Of a stretch of DNA of 51,608 nucleotides, positions 23,567-32,006 are shown in pieces. The first letter of the stretch is position 1. Each line of letters starts with the position of its first letter. Both the position numbers and the translations under genes were made by a program. The notes under the pieces were generated by a model. The model made no database searches. It saw only the letters and a program-made list of their open reading frames with translations, and had not been told where the DNA came from. Origin of the DNA: a virus. The stretch is from positions 1 to 51,608 of IMG/VR virus record IMGVR_UViG_3300021368_002593; one strand, given 5' to 3'.

Positions 23567-24513
23567 GGGGTTACTAGAGCACTACCACCAATGGATCCAT
23601 CCGCTCCTCCAGCACCTGAACTGGCGTTAGCAATGAAGCTAATCTTGTCAGATCCTGTAGCAACAGTTGGATTCCACTTACCTTTGACTCCAATGAAACC
23701 ATCAATGAAGTCTTGTGTGATTGCTTTTTGATTATAATTTGAGTTAGTGAAGAACTGTGATAGATCAGCATTGGATGATTGAGTTCCAGTTGCGCTATTT
23801 GCAGTTTTATTCTGGAAATCAATAACGCTGTCGTCAAAGTTTTGAGCAGATGTTGTATTGTTATATGGATATGGAGAAACAGTTCCCTTACCTCTCGCTG
23901 TCAGGAAGTGTCTCTCATAATTAAAGTCAACGGAAAGTCTCAAAACAGAGTTTGAGCTTTCATATGATACTGGTGTAGATGTAATTGCGATTGGGAATAA
24001 TTGAACAAAACTATATGCAGTCATTGCCTCTGATGTTGCCAATCCTCTATCAAACTTATAAATTCTCATACTATCACATTTATATCCATTATTCCCTCTT
24101 GGATATCTCATTCTATAAAAATAACCTGGTGTATATGGACTTACATTATTAGGAAGTTCTGCTCCACCAGAAATATGGCTGATCCATGCTTCAAAAAATC
24201 TCAATACTTGATATTGACTATCACAATAAAAACTAAGATTTATATTATTGAATATCTTTGTATGTGCATACTGCTGCTGAACACCAGTGAAATTTCCTTC
24301 AATTGATGTAGTCGCTAGACTCTGCCCAGGTAAGACTGCACTATAACATAATAAACCAAGATCTTCATTGTAGAAATCACTCAGAACTCCACGATTTGCA
24401 AGAGTTTGTGTGAGTCCACCCGAAAATCCATTAAATGTCACCTGATAATGAGATGATTGAGCTACATCACCAAATGTATTTTTAATGTCTGAGATCTTTT
24501 TTAGTCCTACCAC
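23563..24513 (-). CDS. Baseplate tail-tube initiator, gp54-like
   Basis: A 316-aa protein. The fold resembles tail-tube proteins: LCYSAVLPGQSLATTSIEG near residue 55, FNNINLSFYCDSQYQVLRFF near 95 and VLRLSVDFNYERHFLTA near 195. T4 gp54 (320 aa) has the same length and primes tube polymerisation on the baseplate. The gp48-like cap gene lies 0.8 kb away on the other strand, and T4 keeps 48 and 54 together. The C-terminus is Gly/Ala/Ser-rich. A perfect TATAAATA lies about 95 nt upstream of its ATG. Confidence 0.75.
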   Translation of the reverse strand: MVGLKKISDIKNTFGDVAQSSHYQVTFNGFSGGLTQTLANRGVLSDFYNEDLGLLCYSAVLPGQSLATTSIEGNFTGVQQQYAHTKIFNNINLSFYCDSQYQVLRFFEAWISHISGGAELPNNVSPYTPGYFYRMRYPRGNNGYKCDSMRIYKFDRGLATSEAMTAYSFVQLFPIAITSTPVSYESSNSVLRLSVDFNYERHFLTARGKGTVSPYPYNNTTSAQNFDDSVIDFQNKTANSATGTQSSNADLSQFFTNSNYNQKAITQDFIDGFIGVKGKWNPTVATGSDKISFIANASSGAGGADGSIGGSALVTP

Positions 24514-24514
24514 T

Positions 24515-24521
24515 CTAAATA
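24515..24521 (+). promoter_or_regulatory. Late-type promoter box (CTAAATA) for gp4
   Basis: CTAAATA on the plus strand, 21 nt before ATG 24543, in the divergent gap between gp54 and gp4. It supports ATG 24543 rather than the GTG at 24528, which would lie at the transcription start. Confidence 0.5.
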
Positions 24522-24542
24522 CCTACAGTGAAATTTTTATGG

Positions 24543-24977
24543 ATGGCATATAAAGGTAAATTTCGCCCCTCAAACACAAAAAAGTATAGGGGAAATCCAA
24601 GTAACATTATTTATAGGTCTCTTTGGGAAAGAAAATTCATGGTCTACTGTGACCTGAATGAAAACATTCTTGAATGGGGCAGTGAAGAAATAGTTATTCC
24701 TTATCGATCACCACTGGACTCTAGAGTGCATCGTTACTTTCCAGACTTTTATATTAAAGTTCGTGAAAAAAATGGAAATGTTCAACGATATATTATTGAG
24801 ATTAAACCAAAGAGACAGTGCAAAGAACCAAAGGTTCAGAAGGAAAAGACTAAGAAATATATCTATGAAGTGACTGAGTATGCCAAGAATCAGGCAAAAT
24901 GGAAAGCCGCAGAAGATTATTGTGAAGATCGCAAATGGCAGTTCAAAGTTCTTACTGAGGACGATCTAGGCATATGA
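24543..24977 (+). CDS. Head completion nuclease, gp4-like
   Basis: A 144-aa protein. The N-terminus MAYKGKFRPSNTKKYRGN followed by IYRSLWERKFMVYCD matches T4 gp4 (about 150 aa) at the same positions. A nuclease core is visible: E in SEEIVIPY, D in YFPDFYI, and E-x-K in IIEIKPKR, a PD-(D/E)XK-like arrangement. T4 gp4 completes heads before tail joining. The start at ATG 24543 was chosen over GTG 24528 by homology and by the promoter position. Its stop overlaps the next ATG (ATGA). Confidence 0.85.
   Translation: MAYKGKFRPSNTKKYRGNPSNIIYRSLWERKFMVYCDLNENILEWGSEEIVIPYRSPLDSRVHRYFPDFYIKVREKNGNVQRYIIEIKPKRQCKEPKVQKEKTKKYIYEVTEYAKNQAKWKAAEDYCEDRKWQFKVLTEDDLGI
24608..24615 (-). promoter_or_regulatory. 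Perfect T4-type late promoter core TATAAATA (for gp54)
   Basis: TATAAATA on the minus strand, inside the gp4 gene and pointing towards gp54, about 95 nt before its ATG. Confidence 0.55.
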
Positions 24978-25327
24978 GCAGAGTACAACCACTGATTGAC
25001 AAAATGACTGGTGTCGAAGACCCAGACGATTTAATGATGGAGATCATGGAACTCTTACCAGAAACAGTTGAATCGACAGAAGTCGATGTTGGAAACTACT
25101 GCACGTTTGTATATCAACCAAAAACACCATTCATTCGTTATGATCAAAATCCTCTAGTTGCAGTTGTTGCAAAGTTTGAATGGGGATTTCGTGGTATCAA
25201 TTATCATTGGGGTGCTTACAGAAATTATACCAATGAAGAAGTGGTTGGTGCTGTTCATTTAGTCAACTCTTCGGAGGTGTCTGACTTGAGAACAATACCT
25301 TATCAAAATTATCGACTAAATATTTAA
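24974..25327 (+). CDS. Conserved-looking hypothetical protein between gp4 and gp48
   Basis: A 117-aa protein with an acidic helical N-terminus, then a beta-rich part with FVYQPKTPFIRYDQNP and GFRGINYHWGAYRNYT. It is coupled to gp4 by an ATGA overlap and followed by gp48, so an assembly or virion role is plausible. The YDQNP and aromatic clusters suggest a compact folded domain. I do not recognise the family. Confidence 0.75.
   Translation: MSRVQPLIDKMTGVEDPDDLMMEIMELLPETVESTEVDVGNYCTFVYQPKTPFIRYDQNPLVAVVAKFEWGFRGINYHWGAYRNYTNEEVVGAVHLVNSSEVSDLRTIPYQNYRLNI
25316..25322 (+). promoter_or_regulatory. Late-type promoter box (CTAAATA) for gp48
   Basis: CTAAATA on the plus strand, 24 nt before the gp48 ATG, within the last codons of the upstream gene. 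Confidence 0.5.
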
Positions 25328-25346
25328 ACTAGGGGTCTTTCTATAA

Positions 25347-26231
25347 ATGCCAAGCAAGAGCAAAAAAGGTAAATTACAACCCTTTAGATACCCAGCAGGT
25401 GTCTTGGAAGATCATTCTGACTATTTGTATATTGGGATTCGTTCATACAAACCAAGTAAGAATTCTACAAGTGAGGCATTTAGACTGCAATCCTTGGCAC
25501 AGGGAACATCATTACAACAGTCAAAGTCAGTAGCAAATATAATTCTACCAATCCCAACTTCCATCACTGCTTCAAATGGAGTTACTTGGAATGGTGGAAC
25601 AATGAATGTTCTGGAAAAAGCTGGCGTTGAGGCTGGAATGGCAGCAATGGATGGAAGATTTCAAGAAGCTCTTCAGGGACTAATAGATACAGCAAACGAA
25701 ATTGGAACTGGAGATAGCACCATTAAAGGAGCACAAAGTTTCTTCGCTAGTAAAGCTATACAAGCACTTGGTAGTCAAGTGAGTTTTGAACAAGTTCTGT
25801 CAAGAAATACTGGTCAAGTCCTAAACCCAAATCTAGAGTTATTGTTTTCTGGTCCTGGTTTGAGAAGTTTTTCTTTCAATTATCAGTTATCTCCTAGAGA
25901 TGAAAATGAAGCTCAAACAGTGAAAAATATTCTAAGAGTTCTAAAGCAAAGTATGTCTCCAAGAAGAGGAACCTCTACTGCATTCCTCTGTGCTCCTCAT
26001 CTTTTCCACCTTTCATTCAAAAAAGGAAATGGGGATCATCCATACTTAAATAGATTCAAGACGATGGCACTTGTAAATATTGGTGTCAATTATACTGGCA
26101 CAGGGACATATGCAACATATGAAGATGGTTCTCCTGTAGTGTATAACTTATCAATGGAGTTTCAAGAACTATCACCCGTTTACAATGAAGATTATGCTGG
26201 TGAAGAAGGTCTCATTGGAGCAGGATACTGA
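25347..26231 (+). CDS. Baseplate tail-tube cap, gp48-like
   Basis: A 294-aa protein. Segments VANIILPIPTSI (residue about 65) and LRSFSFNYQLSPRDENEAQT (about 170) match SPIANILLPR and the F-x-W-x-LTPR region of T4 gp48. The segment between is helical, and the C-terminus has a tube-like strand (VVYNLSMEFQELSPVYNEDY). gp48 sits between baseplate and gp54/tube. Shorter than T4 gp48 (364 aa). Its stop overlaps the gp53 ATG by one base. Confidence 0.8.
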   Translation: MPSKSKKGKLQPFRYPAGVLEDHSDYLYIGIRSYKPSKNSTSEAFRLQSLAQGTSLQQSKSVANIILPIPTSITASNGVTWNGGTMNVLEKAGVEAGMAAMDGRFQEALQGLIDTANEIGTGDSTIKGAQSFFASKAIQALGSQVSFEQVLSRNTGQVLNPNLELLFSGPGLRSFSFNYQLSPRDENEAQTVKNILRVLKQSMSPRRGTSTAFLCAPHLFHLSFKKGNGDHPYLNRFKTMALVNIGVNYTGTGTYATYEDGSPVVYNLSMEFQELSPVYNEDYAGEEGLIGAGY

Positions 26232-26872
26232 TGTATTTCAAGGAATTGCCCGACGTAAGTTACCCATCACCTCTATCTGATAGAAGATCAGATAGGGAAT
26301 ATATAACTATCAAAAATCTCTTTAGAAGAGTCAAATTAAGAGATGATCTAGTTGATAAAGTAACAGCATTTGAAAGATATGAGGTCCGTCAAGGGGAGAG
26401 ACCAGATATTGTTGCTGAAGAATATTATGATAATCAAGATTTAGATTGGTTGGTTCTAATCTCAAATAATATTACTAATGTTAGAGATCAATGGCCTCTA
26501 AGTGATAATGAATTATATAATTATGCCGTTGAGAAATATGGTGTAGAAGGTCTAAGTCAAGTTGCATATCACGAAACAACTGAAGTAAAAGATGATCTTG
26601 GAAGATTAATTTTCCCAGCAGGTATCCGAGTAGACTCTGATTTCACAATACCAAATCCAGATATATTTGATACGACTTTGAATCCTGTTAGAGCTATTTC
26701 AAACTACGAAGCAGAATCACGTCTCAATGATGAAAAGAGATCAATAGTTTTATTGAGAAAAAACTTTGTCACTCAAGCCATCCTAGATTTAAGGGAGGAA
26801 TTGACTTACGACAAATCCTCCCAGAAAGTAAATAATAAACTAATTAAAGCAGATAATATTAGACTGAAGTAA
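26231..26872 (+). CDS. Baseplate wedge protein, gp53-like
   Basis: A 213-aa protein. Motifs of the gp53/LysM-like wedge family: an N-terminal YFKELPDVSYPS, then RVKLRDDLVDKVTAFERYEV and the conserved RPDIVAEEYYDNQDLDWLVL followed by NNITNVRDQWPLSD. gp53 joins neighbouring wedges in the T4 baseplate (196 aa). It is cotranscribed with gp48 (1-nt overlap) and meets gp32 tail to tail with no gap, so the two transcripts may interfere. Confidence 0.88.
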   Translation: MYFKELPDVSYPSPLSDRRSDREYITIKNLFRRVKLRDDLVDKVTAFERYEVRQGERPDIVAEEYYDNQDLDWLVLISNNITNVRDQWPLSDNELYNYAVEKYGVEGLSQVAYHETTEVKDDLGRLIFPAGIRVDSDFTIPNPDIFDTTLNPVRAISNYEAESRLNDEKRSIVLLRKNFVTQAILDLREELTYDKSSQKVNNKLIKADNIRLK

Positions 26873-27820
26873 TCATCCGTCTGCTAGTCGCTGGAAATAA
26901 CTTAGAGTGTCATCTTCCTCGTCGGAACTAGGAGTGATGTCAGGTGCGTTGAAGTCACGACCTTCACTCAGTGAATCTAGTTCATTACGCATGGACTGTG
27001 GCATAGGTGCTGCCTCACCACGATTCTCACGACGGAACTGTTCTTCTTCTTCGACAGTCTCTTGATCTTGGAACTTAGGAGTGCCCTTGATACCAAGAAC
27101 ATAGTCAAGACGAGTCTTCAGCTCTTCGTAAGTCTTGAACTGATCAGGAGCAACTAGTGACTGAAGAGAATACTCTTTCTTCCAGATTGCTTCCATAGCA
27201 TCGTCATCATCTAGAAGTGCATCTGGACGTGCAAACTCAGAAGAATCATAGTTCCAGTAACCTGCAACTTTCTTGATCTTCAGTTTGAAGTTAGCACCTT
27301 GCCAGAAGTCGAAGGGATTGATGGGCTCTTCATCTTCAAACTCAGGTTGCATAGCAGCAGTGATCTTATCAAAGATCTTCTTGCCAAACTTGAAGAGGAA
27401 GACTTTACCTTCGTTGTCAGGATTGACAGGATCCTTAACAACATAGATGTTGCTGTAGTAAGACAGTTTACGCTTTTGCTTACGAGCAACATCCTTATCA
27501 GACTCTAGACCACTGTTCCAGAGTTGAGAGTTGTATTCAGATACGGGGTCCTTTTGTCCGAGAGTGGTGAGAGAGTTCTCAATGAACCAACCACCAGGGC
27601 CTTGGAAGGCGTGAGAATACAGTTTTGCCCATGGCAGATCTTCGCCATCGGGAGCAGGGAGGAAACGAATTACAGCGTAACCGTTGCCAGTCTTGTCAAG
27701 TTGTGGTTTCCAGAGACGATCGTCTCCACCACCAGTCTTGGTCATTTTTTCGACTTCCTTCACCAGTTTGTTAGTGAGGGAACCCAGAGAGGATTTCTTT
27801 TTTAGATCGGAAAAGGACAT
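26873..27820 (-). CDS. Single-stranded DNA-binding protein gp32
   Basis: A 315-aa protein. It has the gp32 N-terminal basic self-interaction part (LKKKSSLGSLTNKLVKEVEK), then the OB-fold core with GNGYAVIRFLPAPDGEDLPW, the aromatic/basic KLYSHAFQGPGGWFIENSL and LFKFGKKIFDKI. The C-terminus is acidic (SSDEEDDTLSYFQRLADG) for contacts with replication proteins. The T4 zinc-finger cysteines are missing, as far as I can see. It coats ssDNA during replication and recombination. It has its own promoter (27850-27878). Confidence 0.93.
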   Translation of the reverse strand: MSFSDLKKKSSLGSLTNKLVKEVEKMTKTGGGDDRLWKPQLDKTGNGYAVIRFLPAPDGEDLPWAKLYSHAFQGPGGWFIENSLTTLGQKDPVSEYNSQLWNSGLESDKDVARKQKRKLSYYSNIYVVKDPVNPDNEGKVFLFKFGKKIFDKITAAMQPEFEDEEPINPFDFWQGANFKLKIKKVAGYWNYDSSEFARPDALLDDDDAMEAIWKKEYSLQSLVAPDQFKTYEELKTRLDYVLGIKGTPKFQDQETVEEEEQFRRENRGEAAPMPQSMRNELDSLSEGRDFNAPDITPSSDEEDDTLSYFQRLADG

Positions 27821-27849
27821 TGGATTTGGCCTGTGTTGTGAACGTGTTT

Positions 27850-27878
27850 ATTATAGGATGGGTTGGGTCAGGAGTCAA
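27850..27878 (-). promoter_or_regulatory. Sigma70-type promoter for gp32
   Basis: Minus strand: TTGACT at 27878-27873, 17-nt spacer, TATAAT at 27855-27850. Predicted start about 23 nt before the gp32 ATG. The -35 box overlaps the end of the DUF1825-like gene. Confidence 0.8.
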
Positions 27879-28200
27879 GGTCTTTTCTCATACCCCGAAC
27901 AGTTGCTTTCATTTCTTCAAAGACAGATCTCACATCATTTCCTCCAGCGAATCCCATCATTTCGCAGAATTCTTGGATGTTTTTTCTTCTTTCAATTGCT
28001 GCTGGATCATCACTAAGTGACATACGAGCGTACATCAAACTTTGTGTTTCAATCAGCTCTTCTAGTTTACCCAAATGCTCAATTTTTTCATCATGATTAA
28101 GATTTGGGTAATCCATGACTTCTTCAAAGATTTCTTCTTGAAGTCTTTCAATTTTGTCCAAACCTGCTTGAACAAATTCGGATTCCATAAATTTACTCAT
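27868..28200 (-). CDS. DUF1825-like protein
   Basis: A 110-aa, all-helical acidic protein starting MSKFMESEFVQAGLDKIERL. The segment LEELIETQSLMYARMSLSDD resembles the cyanobacterial DUF1825 family, which suggests host origin. Function unknown. The start at 28200 was preferred over a longer reading from 28287 because it avoids overlap with gp33 and is preceded by a CTAAATA box at 23 nt. Confidence 0.7.
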   Translation of the reverse strand: MSKFMESEFVQAGLDKIERLQEEIFEEVMDYPNLNHDEKIEHLGKLEELIETQSLMYARMSLSDDPAAIERRKNIQEFCEMMGFAGGNDVRSVFEEMKATVRGMRKDLDS

Positions 28201-28223
28201 GTTTATAATTCTTGACCCTTTGG

Positions 28224-28230
28224 TATTTAG
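28224..28230 (-). promoter_or_regulatory. Late-type promoter box (CTAAATA)
   Basis: CTAAATA on the minus strand, 23 nt before the DUF1825-like ATG, overlapping the gp33 stop. Confidence 0.45.
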
Positions 28231-28481
28231 AGTGGTAATTTTGCCTTGGAAGTCTTCTTCATAAAGTTCAGACGAATAGCGTCCCACTTTAGTTTTTCTT
28301 TTAATGGCTTGGTGATTAGTTTTGAAATTGAATCAACTTCAAGGTTATTTTGCTCACAGAAAAAGACGATTGCATCAATGTAATTCATCTTCTCTTTGAG
28401 AACAATTTGTTCAATCTCCTGACAAAATTTTTCAGATGTGATGAACTTTTTTTCTAACTCCTTTTTTAATTCATTTTTCAT
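28227..28481 (-). CDS. Late transcription co-activator, gp33-like
   Basis: An 84-aa protein. The segment NYIDAIVFFCEQNNLEVDSI and the basic end LNFMKKTSKAKLPL match the gp33 family of cyanophages (T4 gp33 is 112 aa). gp33 bridges host RNA polymerase and the sliding clamp for late transcription. The start at ATG 28481 lies 11 nt inside the upstream nuclease gene. Confidence 0.8.
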   Translation of the reverse strand: MKNELKKELEKKFITSEKFCQEIEQIVLKEKMNYIDAIVFFCEQNNLEVDSISKLITKPLKEKLKWDAIRLNFMKKTSKAKLPL

Positions 28482-29127
28482 TGAATCTCCGTAGATATTC
28501 ACCCAACAAATGGATGTATTTTCCTTTGTCGTACTCTTCATAAACTTCGCATTCTCCATTTTCGCATGACATGATAATTACAAATTTCTTCACTATTATA
28601 CCAGTAAGTTCATACAACATGCAAGCATATGCTGCACACTGTACAAAGTATCCATCAATCCAATCTCTTGGTTTTGGTTGCTTACTTGTCTTAAAGTCAA
28701 TGATCGCCAACTCGCCATTGTACTCAGCGATGCAATCTACTGTCCCAGCGACTTTAAGGTTCATACTATATAGTCTCTTTTCAAGACCGTGAATATTGTC
28801 GATATTATTCAGGTATGGTTTCGCAACCTTGAATAACATCTCTGGAAGTGGTTTTACTTTTGGAAGAGATTCATTCTTTAGATAATGCTCAGTCAGAGTG
28901 TGCATGTCAGTGCCACGACTGGACGATTGTCTCAGAGTTCTGTTTGCTACTTCATCACCAACTTTTTTTCTCCACTTAGCAAATTTGTCCCGATTAATCC
29001 AGCTCAACACTGAAGTAATCGAGACAAATTTTACATCTTGGGTGCCAGGCACAACATAGTGCCTAACACCTTCGATTTCTTCTCTTTCTAGATCATTAAC
29101 AAAAGGAATATCAATGTGATTGAACAT
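28471..29127 (-). CDS. PD-(D/E)XK-family exonuclease-like protein
   Basis: A 218-aa protein. SITSVLSW and SSRGTDMHTLTEHYL form the N-terminal helices. The catalytic core is visible as VAGTVDCIAEYNGELAIIDFKTSK, with D in GTVD and D-x-K in IDFKT, followed by the Q of YFVQCAAYA: motifs I to IV of the RecB-like PD-(D/E)XK nucleases (Cas4/RecB C-terminal type). Probable role in phage recombination or host DNA breakdown. It is coupled upstream to phoH, whose stop abuts its ATG. Confidence 0.8.
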   Translation of the reverse strand: MFNHIDIPFVNDLEREEIEGVRHYVVPGTQDVKFVSITSVLSWINRDKFAKWRKKVGDEVANRTLRQSSSRGTDMHTLTEHYLKNESLPKVKPLPEMLFKVAKPYLNNIDNIHGLEKRLYSMNLKVAGTVDCIAEYNGELAIIDFKTSKQPKPRDWIDGYFVQCAAYACMLYELTGIIVKKFVIIMSCENGECEVYEEYDKGKYIHLLGEYLRRFNEK

Positions 29128-29888
29128 TACAAATTAGAATCGAGTTTAGCAAGTAAGTATTCTTTAACGATACCAGATCTTACGATATCGTCAACACCAA
29201 ACTCTACAAGTTCAAATGATGGCATCTTTCTAAGGATGCTCATGAAATCGACAATTCCATTCTTTTCATTAGTTTTGGTAAGATCAGTTTGAGTGGCATC
29301 ACCACAGAAAATAATCTTACTATTCTCACCAACACGGGTGATGATAGAGTCTAGTTCGTGGAAGTTTAGATTCTGGAATTCATCAATGATCAGAATTGCA
29401 TTATCGAAAGTAGTACCACGAATAAAGGAAGTGCTCCAAAAACTTACAGTTTCCTGAGCTTTCAGATTGCCATACAGCATTTCAAAGTCTGTATCTGTAG
29501 GCATCTCAAACATATACTTTACCATATTCTTATATGGAATCTGGTAAAGGGAAGACTTGTCCTCATGATCTCCTGGTAGGAAACCAATCTCTCTAGTTGC
29601 TACCAAAGAGCGGACAACATATACTTTTTCATACGGTGTGACTTCGTTTAAGACATCTGCGAGTGCATTATAAAGAGCAATGAACGTTTTACCAGTTCCA
29701 GCACATCCATATGCAACCAAATGTTTTCCTTCCTCATATGCATCAAAGAATTTCTTTTGATTGTCAGTAAGAGGATTAATGTCAACCATCAAGTCTGAGT
29801 TGATTGGTTTCTTACGCTTCATCTGCTTAGCAGTGAGGCCCACACCGATGGGTTGCTGGGATGAGTTCTTTCTCTTTTTTGCAGGCAT
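29127..29888 (-). CDS. phoH: PhoH-like ATPase
   Basis: A 253-aa protein. Walker A is GCAGTGKT at about residue 65 and Walker B is LIIDEFQNL, with the arginine-bearing VVRSLVATREIGFLPG between, all typical of PhoH (helicase-like P-loop with Q-N-L). A 45-residue basic N-terminal tail precedes the domain. PhoH is common in marine phages; its activity is unsettled (RNA-related ATPase). The start at ATG 29888 was chosen because it lies 13 nt after the stop of the gene upstream. Confidence 0.93.
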   Translation of the reverse strand: MPAKKRKNSSQQPIGVGLTAKQMKRKKPINSDLMVDINPLTDNQKKFFDAYEEGKHLVAYGCAGTGKTFIALYNALADVLNEVTPYEKVYVVRSLVATREIGFLPGDHEDKSSLYQIPYKNMVKYMFEMPTDTDFEMLYGNLKAQETVSFWSTSFIRGTTFDNAILIIDEFQNLNFHELDSIITRVGENSKIIFCGDATQTDLTKTNEKNGIVDFMSILRKMPSFELVEFGVDDIVRSGIVKEYLLAKLDSNL

Positions 29889-29901
29889 AGGTTGAGGTTT
29901 A

Positions 29902-30150
29902 CTAGATTTTTTTGACGTTTGATCCAGGCATCTTTGCGGCTCTTCCGAGCACATCATTCCACCCTGGGTTTTTGGCGACTAATTTATTGCGCCACTCACC
30001 GACTTCCCCGACACCAGGACAGGTGCTGGGATCTGAATAATCTCTTGACCAATCGGGATTATCTTTTTTCCACTGGTCCCATTCATGTACGCTCATTTTC
30101 ACTTCTTTTGTCTCACCTGTTTTAAGGTGGACAACTGGATATGTTGCCAT
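29902..30150 (-). CDS. Small conserved protein upstream of phoH
   Basis: An 82-aa protein (MATYPVVHLKTGETKEV..., DPSTCPGVGEVGEWRN, GWNDVLGRAAKMPGSNVK). The C-terminal part resembles the tail of phage FmdB-like zinc-ribbon proteins, but the ribbon cysteines are lacking (only one Cys). Function unknown. GGAG lies about 9 nt before the ATG and a CTAAATA box 21 nt before it. Confidence 0.75.
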   Translation of the reverse strand: MATYPVVHLKTGETKEVKMSVHEWDQWKKDNPDWSRDYSDPSTCPGVGEVGEWRNKLVAKNPGWNDVLGRAAKMPGSNVKKI

Positions 30151-30170
30151 AAGTTAGAATCTCCACATAA

Positions 30171-30821
30171 TTATTTAGTATGGGCAACCCAACCAAGTGC
30201 TTCAGCAATCACTGGGAACTGACCAGCAAAGATACACTTACACTCATTGGCAATGTCCATATGCTCCTTCTGTGTGCCGTTGGCAGAACGCAGTTGGATA
30301 TAATGGATCCATGATCTTACTGAGCCCGACATGTAGAGTTTTGTGGGCGTGGCCAAAGGAAGCACAAAACGAGCACATTCCTTTGCAATTCCTTTATCAA
30401 GCATTGCCTGATATAGATCCATACCTTCAGCAAAATATCTTTGAATCTGAATCTCAAACTCTTGCTTAGTAAATTCATCAATATCATCAATAGAGTTTTG
30501 ACGATTCTTTGTGTCCTGACGACGAAGATCGAACATTGGAATCTTATCAGCAAGCAGAGATGAATCTGCATATCGCTGGGAAAACTCTTGATATGTGAAC
30601 GAACGATGACGAAGGATTTGGGCCGCCAGTCCCCTGGTGGTGTTGATCTCAAGCGTCATGAATGCCATCTCAAAGATACTCCAATGCTGATGATTGATGC
30701 AGTATTTGAGAAGACCAGCAATCTTTTCGTTCTCTTGATTGTTGGGGTTGCTTACGCGAGCACAATATGCAATATTTTTCTCTGCATCAGGAGTGACAGA
30801 GATCAGTTTAACATGATTCAT
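30171..30821 (-). CDS. thyX: Flavin-dependent thymidylate synthase
   Basis: A 216-aa protein. It carries the ThyX signature RHRSFTYQEFSQRY (RHR, seven residues, Ser), plus QHWSIFEMAFMTLEI and the C-terminal SGSVRSWIHYIQLR. It makes dTMP from dUMP using FADH2 and methylene-THF, supplying AT-rich phage DNA synthesis alongside a deaminase at the left edge. Its ATG lies 14 nt inside the small gene upstream, so translation is coupled. Confidence 0.95.
   Translation of the reverse strand: MNHVKLISVTPDAEKNIAYCARVSNPNNQENEKIAGLLKYCINHQHWSIFEMAFMTLEINTTRGLAAQILRHRSFTYQEFSQRYADSSLLADKIPMFDLRRQDTKNRQNSIDDIDEFTKQEFEIQIQRYFAEGMDLYQAMLDKGIAKECARFVLPLATPTKLYMSGSVRSWIHYIQLRSANGTQKEHMDIANECKCIFAGQFPVIAEALGWVAHTK
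30172..30178 (-). promoter_or_regulatory. Late-type promoter box (CTAAATA)
   Basis: CTAAATA on the minus strand, overlapping the thyX stop codon and 21 nt before the ATG at 30150. Confidence 0.45.
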
Positions 30822-30987
30822 TCTTGAAAAGTTTACGACATTTTTTCACTGCTTTGAGTTCATCTTTGATCATCTGATAGGCATCCTCAGCATTGATTCT
30901 ACCACCAAGTTCCATGGCACAGATAACCTCAACTCTTGTACCGAAATGCTTTAGAGCTTCCTCAAAGCAATTCAATTCCTCATACAT
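30808..30987 (-). CDS. Small protein overlapping thyX
   Basis: A 59-aa reading frame starting MYEELNCFEEALKHFG and ending KKCRKLFKNESC, mostly amphipathic helix, with four cysteines. It overlaps the thyX start by 14 nt and fills the gap to the next gene exactly, which supports it being real. No family recognised. Confidence 0.7.
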   Translation of the reverse strand: MYEELNCFEEALKHFGTRVEVICAMELGGRINAEDAYQMIKDELKAVKKCRKLFKNESC

Positions 30988-30999
30988 TTTAGCATAACC

Positions 31000-31302
31000 T
31001 CAACGTTTTTTCTTTTCCTCCTTGGGTTTGTATCCCCAAAGTTTAGGTTTGATTGTTCCCTTTGTCCATGAGAACTTCACAAAACCCTTCCCAAACTTAT
31101 CATAGTACATATCAAAAAGTTTGACTTCTTTTTGAGTTCTGGTGATATCATAAAAAGTCTCACCGTCAATTTGATACTCTACTAAGAATGCATCCGTAGG
31201 AAGACTTTTATCGTTAGCATCAGATGGACTACAATCTGTCATTAAGATTGTACATCCGTATCTCTGTTTAGTTAGAGATTTTTCTTCCTCGGTCCAAGTC
31301 AT
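31000..31302 (-). CDS. Hypothetical protein
   Basis: A 100-aa protein (MTWTEEEKSLTKQRYGCTIL...). A beta-rich middle (TDAFLVEYQIDGETFYDITR) is followed by a basic C-terminus ending KPKEEKKKR. The start at ATG 31302, 5 nt after the stop of the upstream gene, is preferred over 31383, which would overlap it by 77 nt. Unknown function; it lies in a block of conserved early/middle genes. Confidence 0.7.
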   Translation of the reverse strand: MTWTEEEKSLTKQRYGCTILMTDCSPSDANDKSLPTDAFLVEYQIDGETFYDITRTQKEVKLFDMYYDKFGKGFVKFSWTKGTIKPKLWGYKPKEEKKKR

Positions 31303-31306
31303 GAAA

Positions 31307-31759
31307 TCAGGTGCGATTTCCCCATACGATGTCCTCGAAGGCTTCGGCAACAACGTTTCTTGTGATTCGATATTTTTTTCCAATTTCTTTATCCTTTACT
31401 AAACATAGAAGTTCTGCCTCCTCTTTATGCAGAGACTCAAGTAATTCAATGAACAAGGCTTCACGTCTGGTACGAGTGAGATCTACGTTTCCACCCTCAA
31501 CAAAATTATAGAACATTCGTTGTTGACTGACAAGTCTAGAGACTCCATCACCAATTGGTTTGTCGCTAGGTGTATATGGCACATCACCTTCTGGGATGGC
31601 ACTCTTAATAGACTCATCAAAATTCCAAATGAGAAGAGAAACCAAAGCGGGATTACGATACTCTTTCAGTAAGTTAATCTTAGCCGCTTTAGTTTTTGCG
31701 CTGGATACAGCTTGTAAAATTTCAGATTGTAGTGGATTGGGTGGTAATTTTTTTGCCAT
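31307..31759 (-). CDS. DUF6433-like conserved cyanophage protein
   Basis: A 150-aa protein starting MAKKLPPNPLQSEILQAVSS, with NPALVSLLIWNFDESI, the SAIPEGDVPYTPSD segment and EEAELLCLVKDKEIGKKY. It matches a small family found widely in T4-like phages (DUF6433 as I recall), function unknown. It is all-helical. GGAG lies 8 nt before the ATG. Confidence 0.8.
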   Translation of the reverse strand: MAKKLPPNPLQSEILQAVSSAKTKAAKINLLKEYRNPALVSLLIWNFDESIKSAIPEGDVPYTPSDKPIGDGVSRLVSQQRMFYNFVEGGNVDLTRTRREALFIELLESLHKEEAELLCLVKDKEIGKKYRITRNVVAEAFEDIVWGNRT

Positions 31760-31774
31760 AATTAAACTCCAAGT

Positions 31775-31996
31775 TTAGTCATAATCTTCTTCGTCGTCAA
31801 TAAATCCGTTTTCAAAGCGGAATGCGATTAGTTGGTCAGGAAGGACTCCTCCATCTTCGTCGTACATTTCTGGGTGCAACCCCTGAGGAACATTGAATGA
31901 TATTACGTTCTCTCTTACAATCCATCCAACAATAGACCCCGTAAGAAAGGCACCGATCATAAGGAATGATCCTAAAACAAGTGAGACTGCTAACAT
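31775..31996 (-). CDS. Small single-TM membrane protein
   Basis: A 73-aa protein with an N-terminal transmembrane segment (LVLGSFLMIGAFLTGSIVGWIV) followed by a soluble acidic tail (HPEMYDEDGG..., FIDDEEDYD). AGGAGAGG lies 4 nt before the ATG, a strong ribosome site. Possible inner-membrane protein of unknown role. Confidence 0.75.
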   Translation of the reverse strand: MLAVSLVLGSFLMIGAFLTGSIVGWIVRENVISFNVPQGLHPEMYDEDGGVLPDQLIAFRFENGFIDDEEDYD

Positions 31997-32006
31997 GGTT
32001 CCTCTC